Origin: Candidatus Omnitrophota bacterium
GTDB lineage: Bacteria; Omnitrophota; Gorgyraeia; 2-01-FULL-45-10
Direction of reading: 5' to 3'
NCBI GenBank assembly: GCA_026387135.1
Contig: JAPLMH010000079.1
Span: 1 to 7,937 of the forward strand
Length of the DNA: 7,937 nt
Shown: positions 1 through 6,250 of the stretch, piece after piece
Position numbering within the stretch: the stretch's first letter is position 1
Layout of the letters: each line of letters begins with the position of its first letter
Made by a program: the position numbers and the translations under genes
The notes under the pieces: generated by a model
What the model was told of the DNA's origin: nothing
Database searches by the model: none
What the model saw: only the letters and a program-made list of their open reading frames with translations

Positions 1-717
1 TACCTGGCTCCGGACATAGCTTACCATCTTGACAAGTACAGGCGCGGTTTCAAAAGCCTGATAGATATATGGGGGCCGGATCACCATGGCTATATACCCC
101 GTATGAAGGCCGCCATCCATGCGCTCGGTTTCGAGAAAGACTCTCTTTCGGTTATCATAGCTCAGCTTGCCACGCTCTACAAGGGCGGCAATGTAGTGAA
201 GATGTCTACGAGGGCGGGTGAGTTCGTGACATTGCGTGAGGTGATGGATGAGGTGGGCAAAGATGTCGCGCGCTTCGCCTTTCTCATGAGGAAGGTGTCG
301 AGCCATCTCGATTTTGACCTCGACAAGGTCAAAGAGCAATCGATGGAGAACCCCGTCTATTACATACAGTATGCCCACGCGCGCATATGGTCGATACTCG
401 AATTCAGTAAGGATGCCAACCTTTCATCCAAATTCAAATCCGGACTTTTAAAGGAAGAGGAAGAGCTCGGGATCTTAAGGATCCTGCGTCAGTTCCCTCT
501 GGTAGTCATAATAAGCGCTAATTCGCTCGAGCCGTACGTGGTCCTTCAGTACCTGCAGGATCTTGCCGCGGCATTCCATTCGTTCTATAATAAGCACAGG
601 GTAGTATGCGACGATCCCGACCTGTCCAAGGCGAGGCTTGTTCTCGTGAATTGCGTCAGGATCGTGCTGGCCAACGGCCTTGGACTGCTCGGAGTATCCC
701 TGCCAAAGAAGATGTAG
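1..717 (+). CDS. argS: Arginyl-tRNA synthetase, C-terminal part (5' end outside window)
   Basis: Class I aminoacyl-tRNA synthetase that charges tRNA-Arg with arginine in the cytoplasm. The reading frame is open from base 1, so the N-terminus and the HIGH motif lie upstream; 238 residues are visible. The first 40 residues carry the family signature IWGPDHHGYIPRMKAA (visible residues 24-39). The KMSKS-equivalent is VKMSTRAGEF (66-75). It is followed by the DALR-type anticodon-binding helical domain, including ENPVYYIQYAHARIWSIL and the typical C-terminal end LGLLGVSLPKKM. The KMSTR variant of the KMSKS loop is common in bacterial ArgRS and is not a defect. The gene ends with TAG, immediately followed in frame by TGA and then the ATG of the mfd-like gene, so the two are probably co-transcribed. 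Identity is firm. Nothing can be said about its promoter. Confidence 0.97.
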   Translation, partial: YLAPDIAYHLDKYRRGFKSLIDIWGPDHHGYIPRMKAAIHALGFEKDSLSVIIAQLATLYKGGNVVKMSTRAGEFVTLREVMDEVGKDVARFAFLMRKVSSHLDFDLDKVKEQSMENPVYYIQYAHARIWSILEFSKDANLSSKFKSGLLKEEEELGILRILRQFPLVVIISANSLEPYVVLQYLQDLAAAFHSFYNKHRVVCDDPDLSKARLVLVNCVRIVLANGLGLLGVSLPKKM

Positions 718-720
718 TGA
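715..720 (+). other. Tandem in-frame stops TAG TGA between argS and the mfd-like gene
   Basis: The argS stop TAG (715-717) is followed directly by TGA (718-720) in the same frame, and the mfd-like ATG (721) is the next codon, again in that frame. No good Shine-Dalgarno precedes the ATG; the closest purine run is AAGAAG about 10 nt upstream. Initiation therefore probably depends on ribosomes that have just terminated on argS. The double stop also means that the mfd-like protein cannot extend further upstream in this frame. Confidence 0.7.
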
Positions 721-2613
721 ATGTTCGACGCTATAAAGATCCATTTAAGCGAAGATATAGATATCGAGAAACTGCTGCCTCGCCTGGTAGAGTTTGGCTA
801 CCATTCGTGTAAGAGGGTTTCCGAAGAGGGCGATTTTGCGCGTATCGGCGATACGGTAACGATATACCCGCTCACATTTGCCTATCCATTAAGGATCGAG
901 CTCGATGGCGCTAAAGTAGAGCGCATAAGAAGCCTCGATCCTATAACCTACGACCCTATAGAAGATCATAAAGCCGCAATAATCCTTCCTATCAGAGGCA
1001 TTGCCAAGAAAAAACTGCAGAAGAGGATACTGGATATAGGCGAAGATTCTCCGATAGATAATTTCGTAGATATCGAGCCGGGCGACTATGTAGTGCATGT
1101 GGACCACGGCATAGGCAAATATGTAGGCGTCGAAAAAGTAAAGATAGAGAAGAATTACGCCGAACATCTCGTCATAGAATATGCCGACGCCGACAAGCTC
1201 TATGTGCCCTTCTCGGACCTGAATAAGGTACAAAAATATCTCGGGTTCGAAAGACGTCCGCCCAGGCTGTATAAACTGGGGACCAAGACGTGGAAGCGGC
1301 TTAAGGAGCATGTAAGGTCGGGTGTTAACAAAGTGGCCATGGAGCTTATTGAGCTGCAGGCAAAGCGAGAGGCCGCAGAAGGATTTAAATTCTCACCCGA
1401 TAAGGACTGGCAGAAAGATTTTGAGGCAGAGTTCCCCTATAAGGAGACCCCGGACCAGGTGCGTTCACTGGTAGAACTCAAGAAGGACATGGAGTCCTCC
1501 AGGCCCATGGACAGGCTCTTGTGCGGGGATGTGGGCTACGGCAAGACCGAGGTTGCGTTGAGAGCCGCCTTTAAGGCTGTCATGGACAATAAACAGGTCG
1601 TGATACTGGTGCCGACGACGATCCTGGCAGAACAGCATTATAATACTTTTTCTGGCAGGATGAAGAGCTACCCTATAAAGGTGGAGATGTTGTCCCGTTT
1701 CAGGACAAAAGAGGAACAGGACCGGATCGTTGAAGGGGTTGCCGGAGGCTCTGTCGACATAGTGATAGGAACACACAGGCTATTATCGGGAGACATAAGA
1801 TTCAAAGACCTTGGGCTCGTTGTCATCGATGAAGAGCAGCGTTTCGGCGTACGCCATAAAGAATATCTAAAAAAACTGAGGCTCACCGTGGACGTGCTGA
1901 CCCTTACCGCCACCCCGATACCCAGAACGCTCTATCTTGCGCTCATGGGCGGACGGGATATATCCATTATAAATACGCCGCCGTCCGAAAGGCTTCCGGT
2001 CGATACTTTTGTCACCTATTACGATGATAAACTTATACGCGACGCCATATTAAAAGAGAAGAGGCGCGGCGGGCAGATATTCTTTGTCCACAACCGGATC
2101 GAGGGCATAGAGGCGATAGCTAAGAAGATAAGGGAGCTCGTCCCTGAAGTGAGCATTGCCGTTGCTCACGGCAGGATGCATGAGAAGTCGCTTGAAGATA
2201 CGATGATGAAGTTCATAAAGGGCAAGATCGACTGCCTGATATCGACCACGATAATAGAGTCGGGCATCGACATACCTAACGCCAACACGCTCATAATAAA
2301 CAGGGCAGATATGTTCGGGCTGGCAGACCTCTATCAGCTGCGCGGGAGGGTCGGGCGTTTTACGCGTGCCGCGTACGCATATCTATTGATACCGAAACAG
2401 TTCATCATGACGGAAGAATCCCAAAGAAGGCTCGCCGCTATACAGAAGTTCAAAGAGCTTGGCTCCGGCTTCAAGCTGGCAATGGAGGATCTCGAGCTGA
2501 GAGGCGCCGGCAATATACTGGGCACAGAGCAGCATGGATATATATATTCGGTGGGCTTTGACCTGTACTGCAGGCTTTTAAAGAGCGCCATTGAAAGTTA
2601 CAAGACTAAGTGA
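721..2613 (+). CDS. mfd: Shortened Mfd-like RNA polymerase translocase (transcription-repair coupling factor family)
   Basis: Mfd binds stalled RNA polymerase, pushes it off DNA by ATP-driven translocation and normally recruits UvrA for nucleotide excision repair. This protein has 630 residues against about 1,100-1,150 for typical Mfd. Domains in order: a segment matching Mfd domain 2 (about 1-92), a short linker (93-113), the CarD-like RNA-polymerase-interaction domain (about 114-180; GDYVVHVDHGIG at 121-132), the relay helix region (about 185-220) and both RecA-like translocase domains. Visible motifs are Walker A GDVGYGKTE (269-277), DEEQ (370-373), TATPIPRT (396-403), QLRGRVGR (539-546) and the TRG motif with GSGFKLAMEDLELRGAGNILG-type sequence (581-601). 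Domains 1a, 1b, 3 and the C-terminal D7 are missing. The start is fixed by the tandem stops just upstream. No internal frameshift is seen. The translocase core looks functional; repair coupling is doubtful. The CarD-like domain rules out RecG. I use the family symbol, but the protein may deserve its own name. Confidence 0.9.
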   Translation: MFDAIKIHLSEDIDIEKLLPRLVEFGYHSCKRVSEEGDFARIGDTVTIYPLTFAYPLRIELDGAKVERIRSLDPITYDPIEDHKAAIILPIRGIAKKKLQKRILDIGEDSPIDNFVDIEPGDYVVHVDHGIGKYVGVEKVKIEKNYAEHLVIEYADADKLYVPFSDLNKVQKYLGFERRPPRLYKLGTKTWKRLKEHVRSGVNKVAMELIELQAKREAAEGFKFSPDKDWQKDFEAEFPYKETPDQVRSLVELKKDMESSRPMDRLLCGDVGYGKTEVALRAAFKAVMDNKQVVILVPTTILAEQHYNTFSGRMKSYPIKVEMLSRFRTKEEQDRIVEGVAGGSVDIVIGTHRLLSGDIRFKDLGLVVIDEEQRFGVRHKEYLKKLRLTVDVLTLTATPIPRTLYLALMGGRDISIINTPPSERLPVDTFVTYYDDKLIRDAILKEKRRGGQIFFVHNRIEGIEAIAKKIRELVPEVSIAVAHGRMHEKSLEDTMMKFIKGKIDCLISTTIIESGIDIPNANTLIINRADMFGLADLYQLRGRVGRFTRAAYAYLLIPKQFIMTEESQRRLAAIQKFKELGSGFKLAMEDLELRGAGNILGTEQHGYIYSVGFDLYCRLLKSAIESYKTK

Positions 2614-2619
2614 TATAAT
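2591..2619 (+). promoter_or_regulatory. Sigma-70-type promoter with extended -10, inside the 3' end of mfd
   Basis: A -35 box TTGAAA (2591-2596, 5 of 6 consensus) and a perfect -10 box TATAAT (2614-2619) are separated by exactly 17 bp. TG at 2611-2612, one base before the -10 box, makes it an extended -10; this TG belongs to the mfd stop codon TGA. The predicted transcription start is about 2626-2627, only 3-4 nt before the ATG of the lipoprotein gene. The -35 TTG is also a formally possible start codon in that gene's frame, but the promoter reading explains it better. It probably drives the lipoprotein-surA-pdxA-rsmA run. Confidence 0.75.
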
Positions 2620-2629
2620 CATACCCAAT

Positions 2630-3478
2630 ATGGCATCATATAGATACATCGCATTACTCATGATCCTGCCTTTGGCCCTTCTTGCAGGCTGCGGGCGCGA
2701 GCCCTCTCCCGGCGATAAGCCCCTAGTGACCGTAGCGGATAAACCCATAACTATAAAAGATTTTAAAGATAAGTTTTCAAGGCTTCCAAAGCACTACCAG
2801 GCGGTGGCTGAAAAGAATAAGAAGAACCTGCTCGATGATATGATAGTAGAGTCGCTATTCCTCGAGGACGCGTTAAGGAAGGGGCTCGATAAGGATAAGG
2901 AGATAAAGGATATACTGGTAGAGGCGAGGAAGAAGATAATAATAGCTAAATTCGTTAAGACCGAGGTTGACGACAAGGTGAAGGTGTCGGAAGACGAGAT
3001 GAAGGCATTTTACGAGGAGCACAAAGACGAGTTCAAGACGCCCCAGATGTGGAGGGCCTCGCATATACTTGTGGCCAGCGAAAGTGAGGCCAAGGATATA
3101 GTTGCTGAGCTTTCGAAAGGGAAGGCCTTTGAGGATATTGCGCGCGCTAAGTCTATAGACGCTACATCGTCGCGCGGCGGAGACGTGGGATATTTCCGGA
3201 AAGGGCAGGTCGTGCCGGAATTCGAAAATACCTGCATAGGCCTTAGCGTGGGACAGACGAGCGCCATCGTGCATACGCAGTTCGGATACCACATAATAAA
3301 GTTGACCGACAAGAAGAGCGAAGCCCTCGAGCCCTATGAAAGCGCCAAGCCTAAGATAGAGAATGCGCTGAGGCTCAAAAAGAGGAACGAATTGTTCGAT
3401 AAACTGGTAGTCTCCCTGAAAGAGAAGTACCGCGTGCGCATCGAAGATGATGCCATGAAGTCTCTTGAGGCAAAGTAG
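2630..3478 (+). CDS. Parvulin-type (PpiC) peptidyl-prolyl isomerase lipoprotein
   Basis: Periplasmic folding factor, probably membrane-anchored, that isomerises prolyl bonds in exported proteins. From the ATG at 2630 it has 282 residues. The signal peptide ends in the lipobox LLAGC (Cys21), predicted to be lipidated after cleavage. Gly follows the Cys, so the E. coli Asp+2 inner-membrane retention signal is absent and outer-membrane sorting is possible. A SurA/PrsA-like helical region (about 30-135) is followed by a PpiC domain (about 138-226). That domain has RASHILV with His145, the RGGDVGYFRKGQ loop, and TQFGYHIIKL with His221, so the catalytic site looks intact. A TTG at 2591 would add 13 residues and overlap mfd, but it is the -35 box of the promoter there and would put an odd leader before the signal peptide. 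The gene lies 3 nt before surA. PrsA-like or PpiD-like function cannot be separated from sequence alone. Confidence 0.9.
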   Translation: MASYRYIALLMILPLALLAGCGREPSPGDKPLVTVADKPITIKDFKDKFSRLPKHYQAVAEKNKKNLLDDMIVESLFLEDALRKGLDKDKEIKDILVEARKKIIIAKFVKTEVDDKVKVSEDEMKAFYEEHKDEFKTPQMWRASHILVASESEAKDIVAELSKGKAFEDIARAKSIDATSSRGGDVGYFRKGQVVPEFENTCIGLSVGQTSAIVHTQFGYHIIKLTDKKSEALEPYESAKPKIENALRLKKRNELFDKLVVSLKEKYRVRIEDDAMKSLEAK

Positions 3479-3481
3479 GTC

Positions 3482-4438
3482 ATGAAGAAGATAATATCCA
3501 CGCTGATGATCATCATTGGTCTCGCGGCCTTTGCTGCGTACGCCCACGCCGCGGTCGTGGACAAGATAGTGGTGGTCGTCAATAACGAGATCATCACGCA
3601 GAGGGAAGTGGATATGATGCTCGCTCCGATATATGAACAGTATAAAACCATGTATAAGGGCACAGAGCTGATAAAGATGCTCGAGGACGTCAGAGAGAAG
3701 ATATTGAAACAGCTTATAGAGGACCGGCTGATATTCAGCGAAGCGAAGAAGCTTAATATAGTCATAAATGATAAAGAGGTCGACGCAAAAGTAGACGAGA
3801 TGAAAAGCAAGGTGGGCACTGAGGTGGATCTTGAGAATATGCTCCATGAGCAGAACCTGACCCTCAATGAGCTTCGCGCCAGATACAAAGAGAAGATAAT
3901 GATACGTAAGCTCATAGACCAGAAGGTCGGCGCCAAAATAATCATAACTCCCCTTGAGGTCAAGAATTATTATAACAATAACAAGGATAGTTTCATGCAG
4001 CCGGAAGAGGTCAGGCTGAAGACCATATTGATAAAACCCAATAAGGAGCGTGGCGACGAGGCAGGATCCCTTCAACTCCTGAAAGATATCGTGAAGCGCC
4101 TTAAGGAAGGCTGCGAATTTGAGGGCCTGGCGAAGGAGTATTCGGACGCTCCCGGCGCCGCCGATGGCGGGATGATGGGCTATGTCAAGAAGGGCGACCT
4201 TATGCCGCAGATCGAAAATATAGTATTTAGTCTGAAAGAGGGCGAGATAACGGATATCATACAGTCGCCACTGGGATATCACATATTTAAGATAGATGAA
4301 AAGAAGATCCGCAGGATGAGAGAACTGCCGGAGGTTCGTCAGGATATCGAGGAGTACCTTTACAGGGAAAAGGCGAGCCAGAGGTTGAAAGGATGGATAG
4401 ATTCTCTCGCCAAGAGCGCCTACATTGAGTTCAAGTAA
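3482..4438 (+). CDS. surA: SurA-like periplasmic chaperone with a PpiC domain lacking the catalytic histidine
   Basis: SurA escorts unfolded outer-membrane proteins through the periplasm. The 318-residue product starts with a classic Sec signal peptide (MKK, then a hydrophobic core) with likely cleavage after AHA (residue 23). The mature N-terminus VVDKIVVVVNNEIITQREVD is the SurA N-terminal signature. The helical chaperone region runs to about residue 170. One PpiC domain follows (about 176-272), with DGGMMGYVKKGDLMPQIE and SPLGYHIFKI (His267), then a C-terminal helix. E. coli SurA has two parvulin domains, so this is a one-domain form. The usual parvulin SHIL motif reads KTIL here (Thr181), and the GGD of the loop reads GGM, so isomerase activity is doubtful while chaperone function is plausible. 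It starts 3 nt after the lipoprotein gene, with GAGG at 3467-3470 as a possible ribosome site. Its last 14 nt overlap pdxA, matching the E. coli order surA-pdxA-rsmA. Confidence 0.88.
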   Translation: MKKIISTLMIIIGLAAFAAYAHAAVVDKIVVVVNNEIITQREVDMMLAPIYEQYKTMYKGTELIKMLEDVREKILKQLIEDRLIFSEAKKLNIVINDKEVDAKVDEMKSKVGTEVDLENMLHEQNLTLNELRARYKEKIMIRKLIDQKVGAKIIITPLEVKNYYNNNKDSFMQPEEVRLKTILIKPNKERGDEAGSLQLLKDIVKRLKEGCEFEGLAKEYSDAPGAADGGMMGYVKKGDLMPQIENIVFSLKEGEITDIIQSPLGYHIFKIDEKKIRRMRELPEVRQDIEEYLYREKASQRLKGWIDSLAKSAYIEFK

Positions 4439-5378
4439 ACAGCGCATTCTCATCACTATGGGTGACCCCGCCGGCATCGGGCCGGAGGTTACCGTCAAAG
4501 CATTATTGGACCGCAGCATCTCAAAGTTAGCCCACTTCCAGGTCATAGGGGACTTCACGGTAATAGACAGGGTAAGAAAGAGCTTAAGAGTTAAGCCGGA
4601 GATATCGCTTCTGGACCTCGCCAATGTCAGTACCACAAACTTCGCTTTCGGAATTCAGAGACCAGCGTTCGGCAAGGCTTCTATGGAGTATATAGATGAG
4701 GCGCTGAAGCTTCTTAAGGCCGGCGCCGCTGATGCTTTAGTTACGGCGCCGGTGAATAAATCATCGATAAGAAGCGCCGGGTTCAAAGAGTTCGAGGGCC
4801 ATACAGAATATCTTGCCCAAATGTCAGGCGCGAAAGAGTTCGCCATGATGTTCGTCGGCAAGCATTTAAAGATAACGCTCGTTACCCGGCACATCGCTCT
4901 AAAGGACGTGGCGCGCACAATAACGGAAGATATGATATTTAAGACCATAAGTATCACGCACGAGCATCTAAAAAAATACTTTGGAATCGAAGAACCCAGG
5001 ATAGCGGTGGCGGGCTTAAATCCCCACGCTTCAGACAGCGGCCTCTTCGGCGACGAGGAAGCAAGATTAATAATCCCTGCCATCAAAAAGGCCTCCATCA
5101 CGATAAAAAATATTTATGGCCCGCTTTCTGCCGACGCGGTATTTTATGAAACGCTTAAGGGAAAGTTTGACGCGGTAGTGGCGATGTACCACGACCAGGC
5201 GCTCGCGCCGTTCAAGACGTTATATTTTAACGATGGTGTCAATCTGACCCTCGGGCTCCCCTTTATAAGGACATCCCCGGACCATGGAACGGCCTTTGAT
5301 ATAGCCGGCAAATCAATAGCAGATCCTACGTCGATGAAGGAAGCCATCCGTCTAGCATGCTCACTCAAACCCAGTTAA
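4425..5378 (+). CDS. pdxA: 4-hydroxythreonine-4-phosphate dehydrogenase
   Basis: NAD(P)-dependent, divalent-metal enzyme of the DXP-dependent vitamin B6 pathway. It oxidises 4-phosphohydroxy-L-threonine, and the product is used by PdxJ to make pyridoxine phosphate. The 317 residues (E. coli PdxA 329) begin with ITMGDPAGIGPEV, the family hallmark. GHTEYLA holds His126 and Thr127 of the substrate site. Metal ligands are visible as His156 (TRHIALKDV), His201 (LNPHASDSGLFGDEE) and His256 (MYHDQALAPFK). Their spacing of 45 and 55 residues equals that of E. coli His166, His211 and His266. The start is TTG at 4425, inside the surA end; no ATG is available before the conserved MGDPAG, whose own Met would cut off the first strand. 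AAGAG about 8 nt upstream is a weak ribosome site, so translational coupling to surA is likely. The last 22 nt overlap rsmA. Function is confident; the exact start is slightly less so. Confidence 0.96.
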   Translation: MSSSKQRILITMGDPAGIGPEVTVKALLDRSISKLAHFQVIGDFTVIDRVRKSLRVKPEISLLDLANVSTTNFAFGIQRPAFGKASMEYIDEALKLLKAGAADALVTAPVNKSSIRSAGFKEFEGHTEYLAQMSGAKEFAMMFVGKHLKITLVTRHIALKDVARTITEDMIFKTISITHEHLKKYFGIEEPRIAVAGLNPHASDSGLFGDEEARLIIPAIKKASITIKNIYGPLSADAVFYETLKGKFDAVVAMYHDQALAPFKTLYFNDGVNLTLGLPFIRTSPDHGTAFDIAGKSIADPTSMKEAIRLACSLKPS

Positions 5379-6196
5379 AAGCAGTATTTCAAAAATATGA
5401 CTTCTCTCCGCTGAAGAGATTCGGAGAGAACTATCTTATCGACGGTAACGTCAAGGACGGGATAATCGCAGAAGCAAGCCTGGCTCCCGGCGATACGATA
5501 CTGGAGATAGGTCCGGGCTTCGGAGCGCTCACCCTTGATCTGGCGGCAGGATCGGCGGCGGTATTCGGTGTAGAGAAAGATAAGAAAGCTTTTGAGATAC
5601 TCAAAGATCTTGTAAAGGACGGCCTGCCTAACCTTAAAATATTCAATGAAGACATCCTGGAGTATGATATTAGCAAGATCTTTACCGGCAAAAAGATAAA
5701 AGTCGTCGGCAATCTCCCATACTACATAACAACGCCCGTCATAGAATACATAATCGAAAATAGAGATATCATAGATAGCGCCCTGATATTGATGCAGAGA
5801 GAGGTTGCAGATCGTCTGCTTGCGCCTGAGGGCTCAAAAGACCGTGGCTCGATAAGCTGTTTTGTGCAGTATTACACCAAGCCGGAATATCTATCTACCA
5901 TAAACAGGGCTTCTTTCTATCCGGTCCCGGGCGTCGACTCGAGTCTCGTGAGGCTCAAGATCCTCGATAAGCCGGCTCATCAGGTAAAAGACGAAGCCGT
6001 CTTCTTCAAAATAGTCAGAGGCGCCTTCAATCAAAGGCGTAAGTCCATAATCAATTCTCTCTCCCGCGAAGCGGTCTTGAATATTCCCAAGGCTGAGTTG
6101 ATGAGCATATTAAACAAGCTCAAGATCGATCCAACCTCAAGGCCCGAAGTCCTGCCGCTAAAATCCTTTGCGGATATCTGCAACGAAGTCTGTTAA
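5357..6196 (+). CDS. rsmA: 16S rRNA (adenine1518-N6/adenine1519-N6)-dimethyltransferase
   Basis: Also called KsgA. It uses S-adenosylmethionine to dimethylate two adjacent adenines in the 3'-terminal hairpin of 16S rRNA, a late small-subunit assembly step. The 279-residue protein has normal length (E. coli 273). It shows KRFGENYLID near the N-terminus (20-29, family KxxGQNFL), the SAM-binding motif I EIGPGFGALT (50-59), the catalytic NLPYYITTPV (119-128), FYPVPGVDSS (187-196) and FNQRRKSI (224-231) before the C-terminal helical domain. No key residue is missing. ATG at 5357 lies inside the pdxA end (22-nt overlap). A purine-rich AAGGAAG (5337-5343) is 13 nt upstream, rather far, so coupling to pdxA translation probably matters. 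The pdxA-rsmA adjacency is the same as in E. coli. The gene is last in its run; no hairpin plus T-run terminator is visible after it. Confidence 0.97.
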   Translation: MLTQTQLKAVFQKYDFSPLKRFGENYLIDGNVKDGIIAEASLAPGDTILEIGPGFGALTLDLAAGSAAVFGVEKDKKAFEILKDLVKDGLPNLKIFNEDILEYDISKIFTGKKIKVVGNLPYYITTPVIEYIIENRDIIDSALILMQREVADRLLAPEGSKDRGSISCFVQYYTKPEYLSTINRASFYPVPGVDSSLVRLKILDKPAHQVKDEAVFFKIVRGAFNQRRKSIINSLSREAVLNIPKAELMSILNKLKIDPTSRPEVLPLKSFADICNEVC

Positions 6197-6198
6197 AA

Positions 6199-6232
6199 TT
6201 GACAAAGCCAGATTGGTATGGTAACTTATACT
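6199..6232 (+). promoter_or_regulatory. Likely sigma-70 promoter for gatCA
   Basis: The only real intergenic gap of the window holds a perfect -35 box TTGACA (6199-6204). With a 17-bp spacer the -10 is TAACTT (6222-6227), a poor match but preceded by TG at 6219-6220 (extended -10). A better hexamer, TATACT (6227-6232), lies at a 22-bp spacing, too long for that -35. Which -10 is used cannot be decided here. The octamer ACTTATAC occurs twice (6224-6231 and 6242-6249), 18 bp apart, which could be chance. No terminator for the upstream run was seen in the gap. Confidence 0.6.
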
Positions 6233-6237
6233 TAGAT

Positions 6238-6242
6238 AAGGA
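6238..6242 (+). promoter_or_regulatory. Shine-Dalgarno AAGGA that fixes the GTG start of gatC
   Basis: AAGGA ends 8 nt before the GTG at 6251, an ideal spacing. It supports GTG as the true gatC start although no ATG is present there. It is one of the few clear ribosome sites in the window. Confidence 0.75.
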
Positions 6243-6250
6243 CTTATACC

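Noticed and set aside
103..717. ATG at 103 as a separate short gene
   Set aside because: The frame is open back to base 1 and the upstream residues are conserved ArgRS sequence (IWGPDHHGYIPR), so this is the inside of argS.
715..721. Stop-codon recoding giving an ArgS-Mfd fusion
   Set aside because: Two consecutive different stops make readthrough unlikely, ArgRS ends with its normal C-terminus, and both TAG and TGA terminate other genes in the window.
721..2613. mfd shortened by frameshift or chimeric assembly
   Set aside because: The frame is unbroken, both ends fall on domain boundaries, the internal linker is clean, and the neighbours abut it within a few bases, with no leftover Mfd-like sequence in any flanking frame.
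721..2613. RecG helicase
   Set aside because: The motor domain is RecG-like, but the CarD-like domain with HVDHGIGKY before it and the absence of the RecG wedge domain point to Mfd.
2591..2629. TTG at 2591 as the start of the lipoprotein gene
   Set aside because: It would add 13 polar residues before a complete lipoprotein signal peptide and overlap mfd by 23 nt. The TTG is the -35 box of a promoter whose transcript would start after it.
2873..4636. 587-codon open frame on the - strand
   Set aside because: It lies antisense to the lipoprotein, surA and start of pdxA genes, matches no family I know, is rich in Leu, Tyr and His as expected from the reverse complement of these codons, and has no ribosome site or promoter I can see. 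The + strand genes explain the region.
6197..6250. Rho-independent terminator after rsmA
   Set aside because: No GC-rich inverted repeat followed by a T-run is present in the gap.
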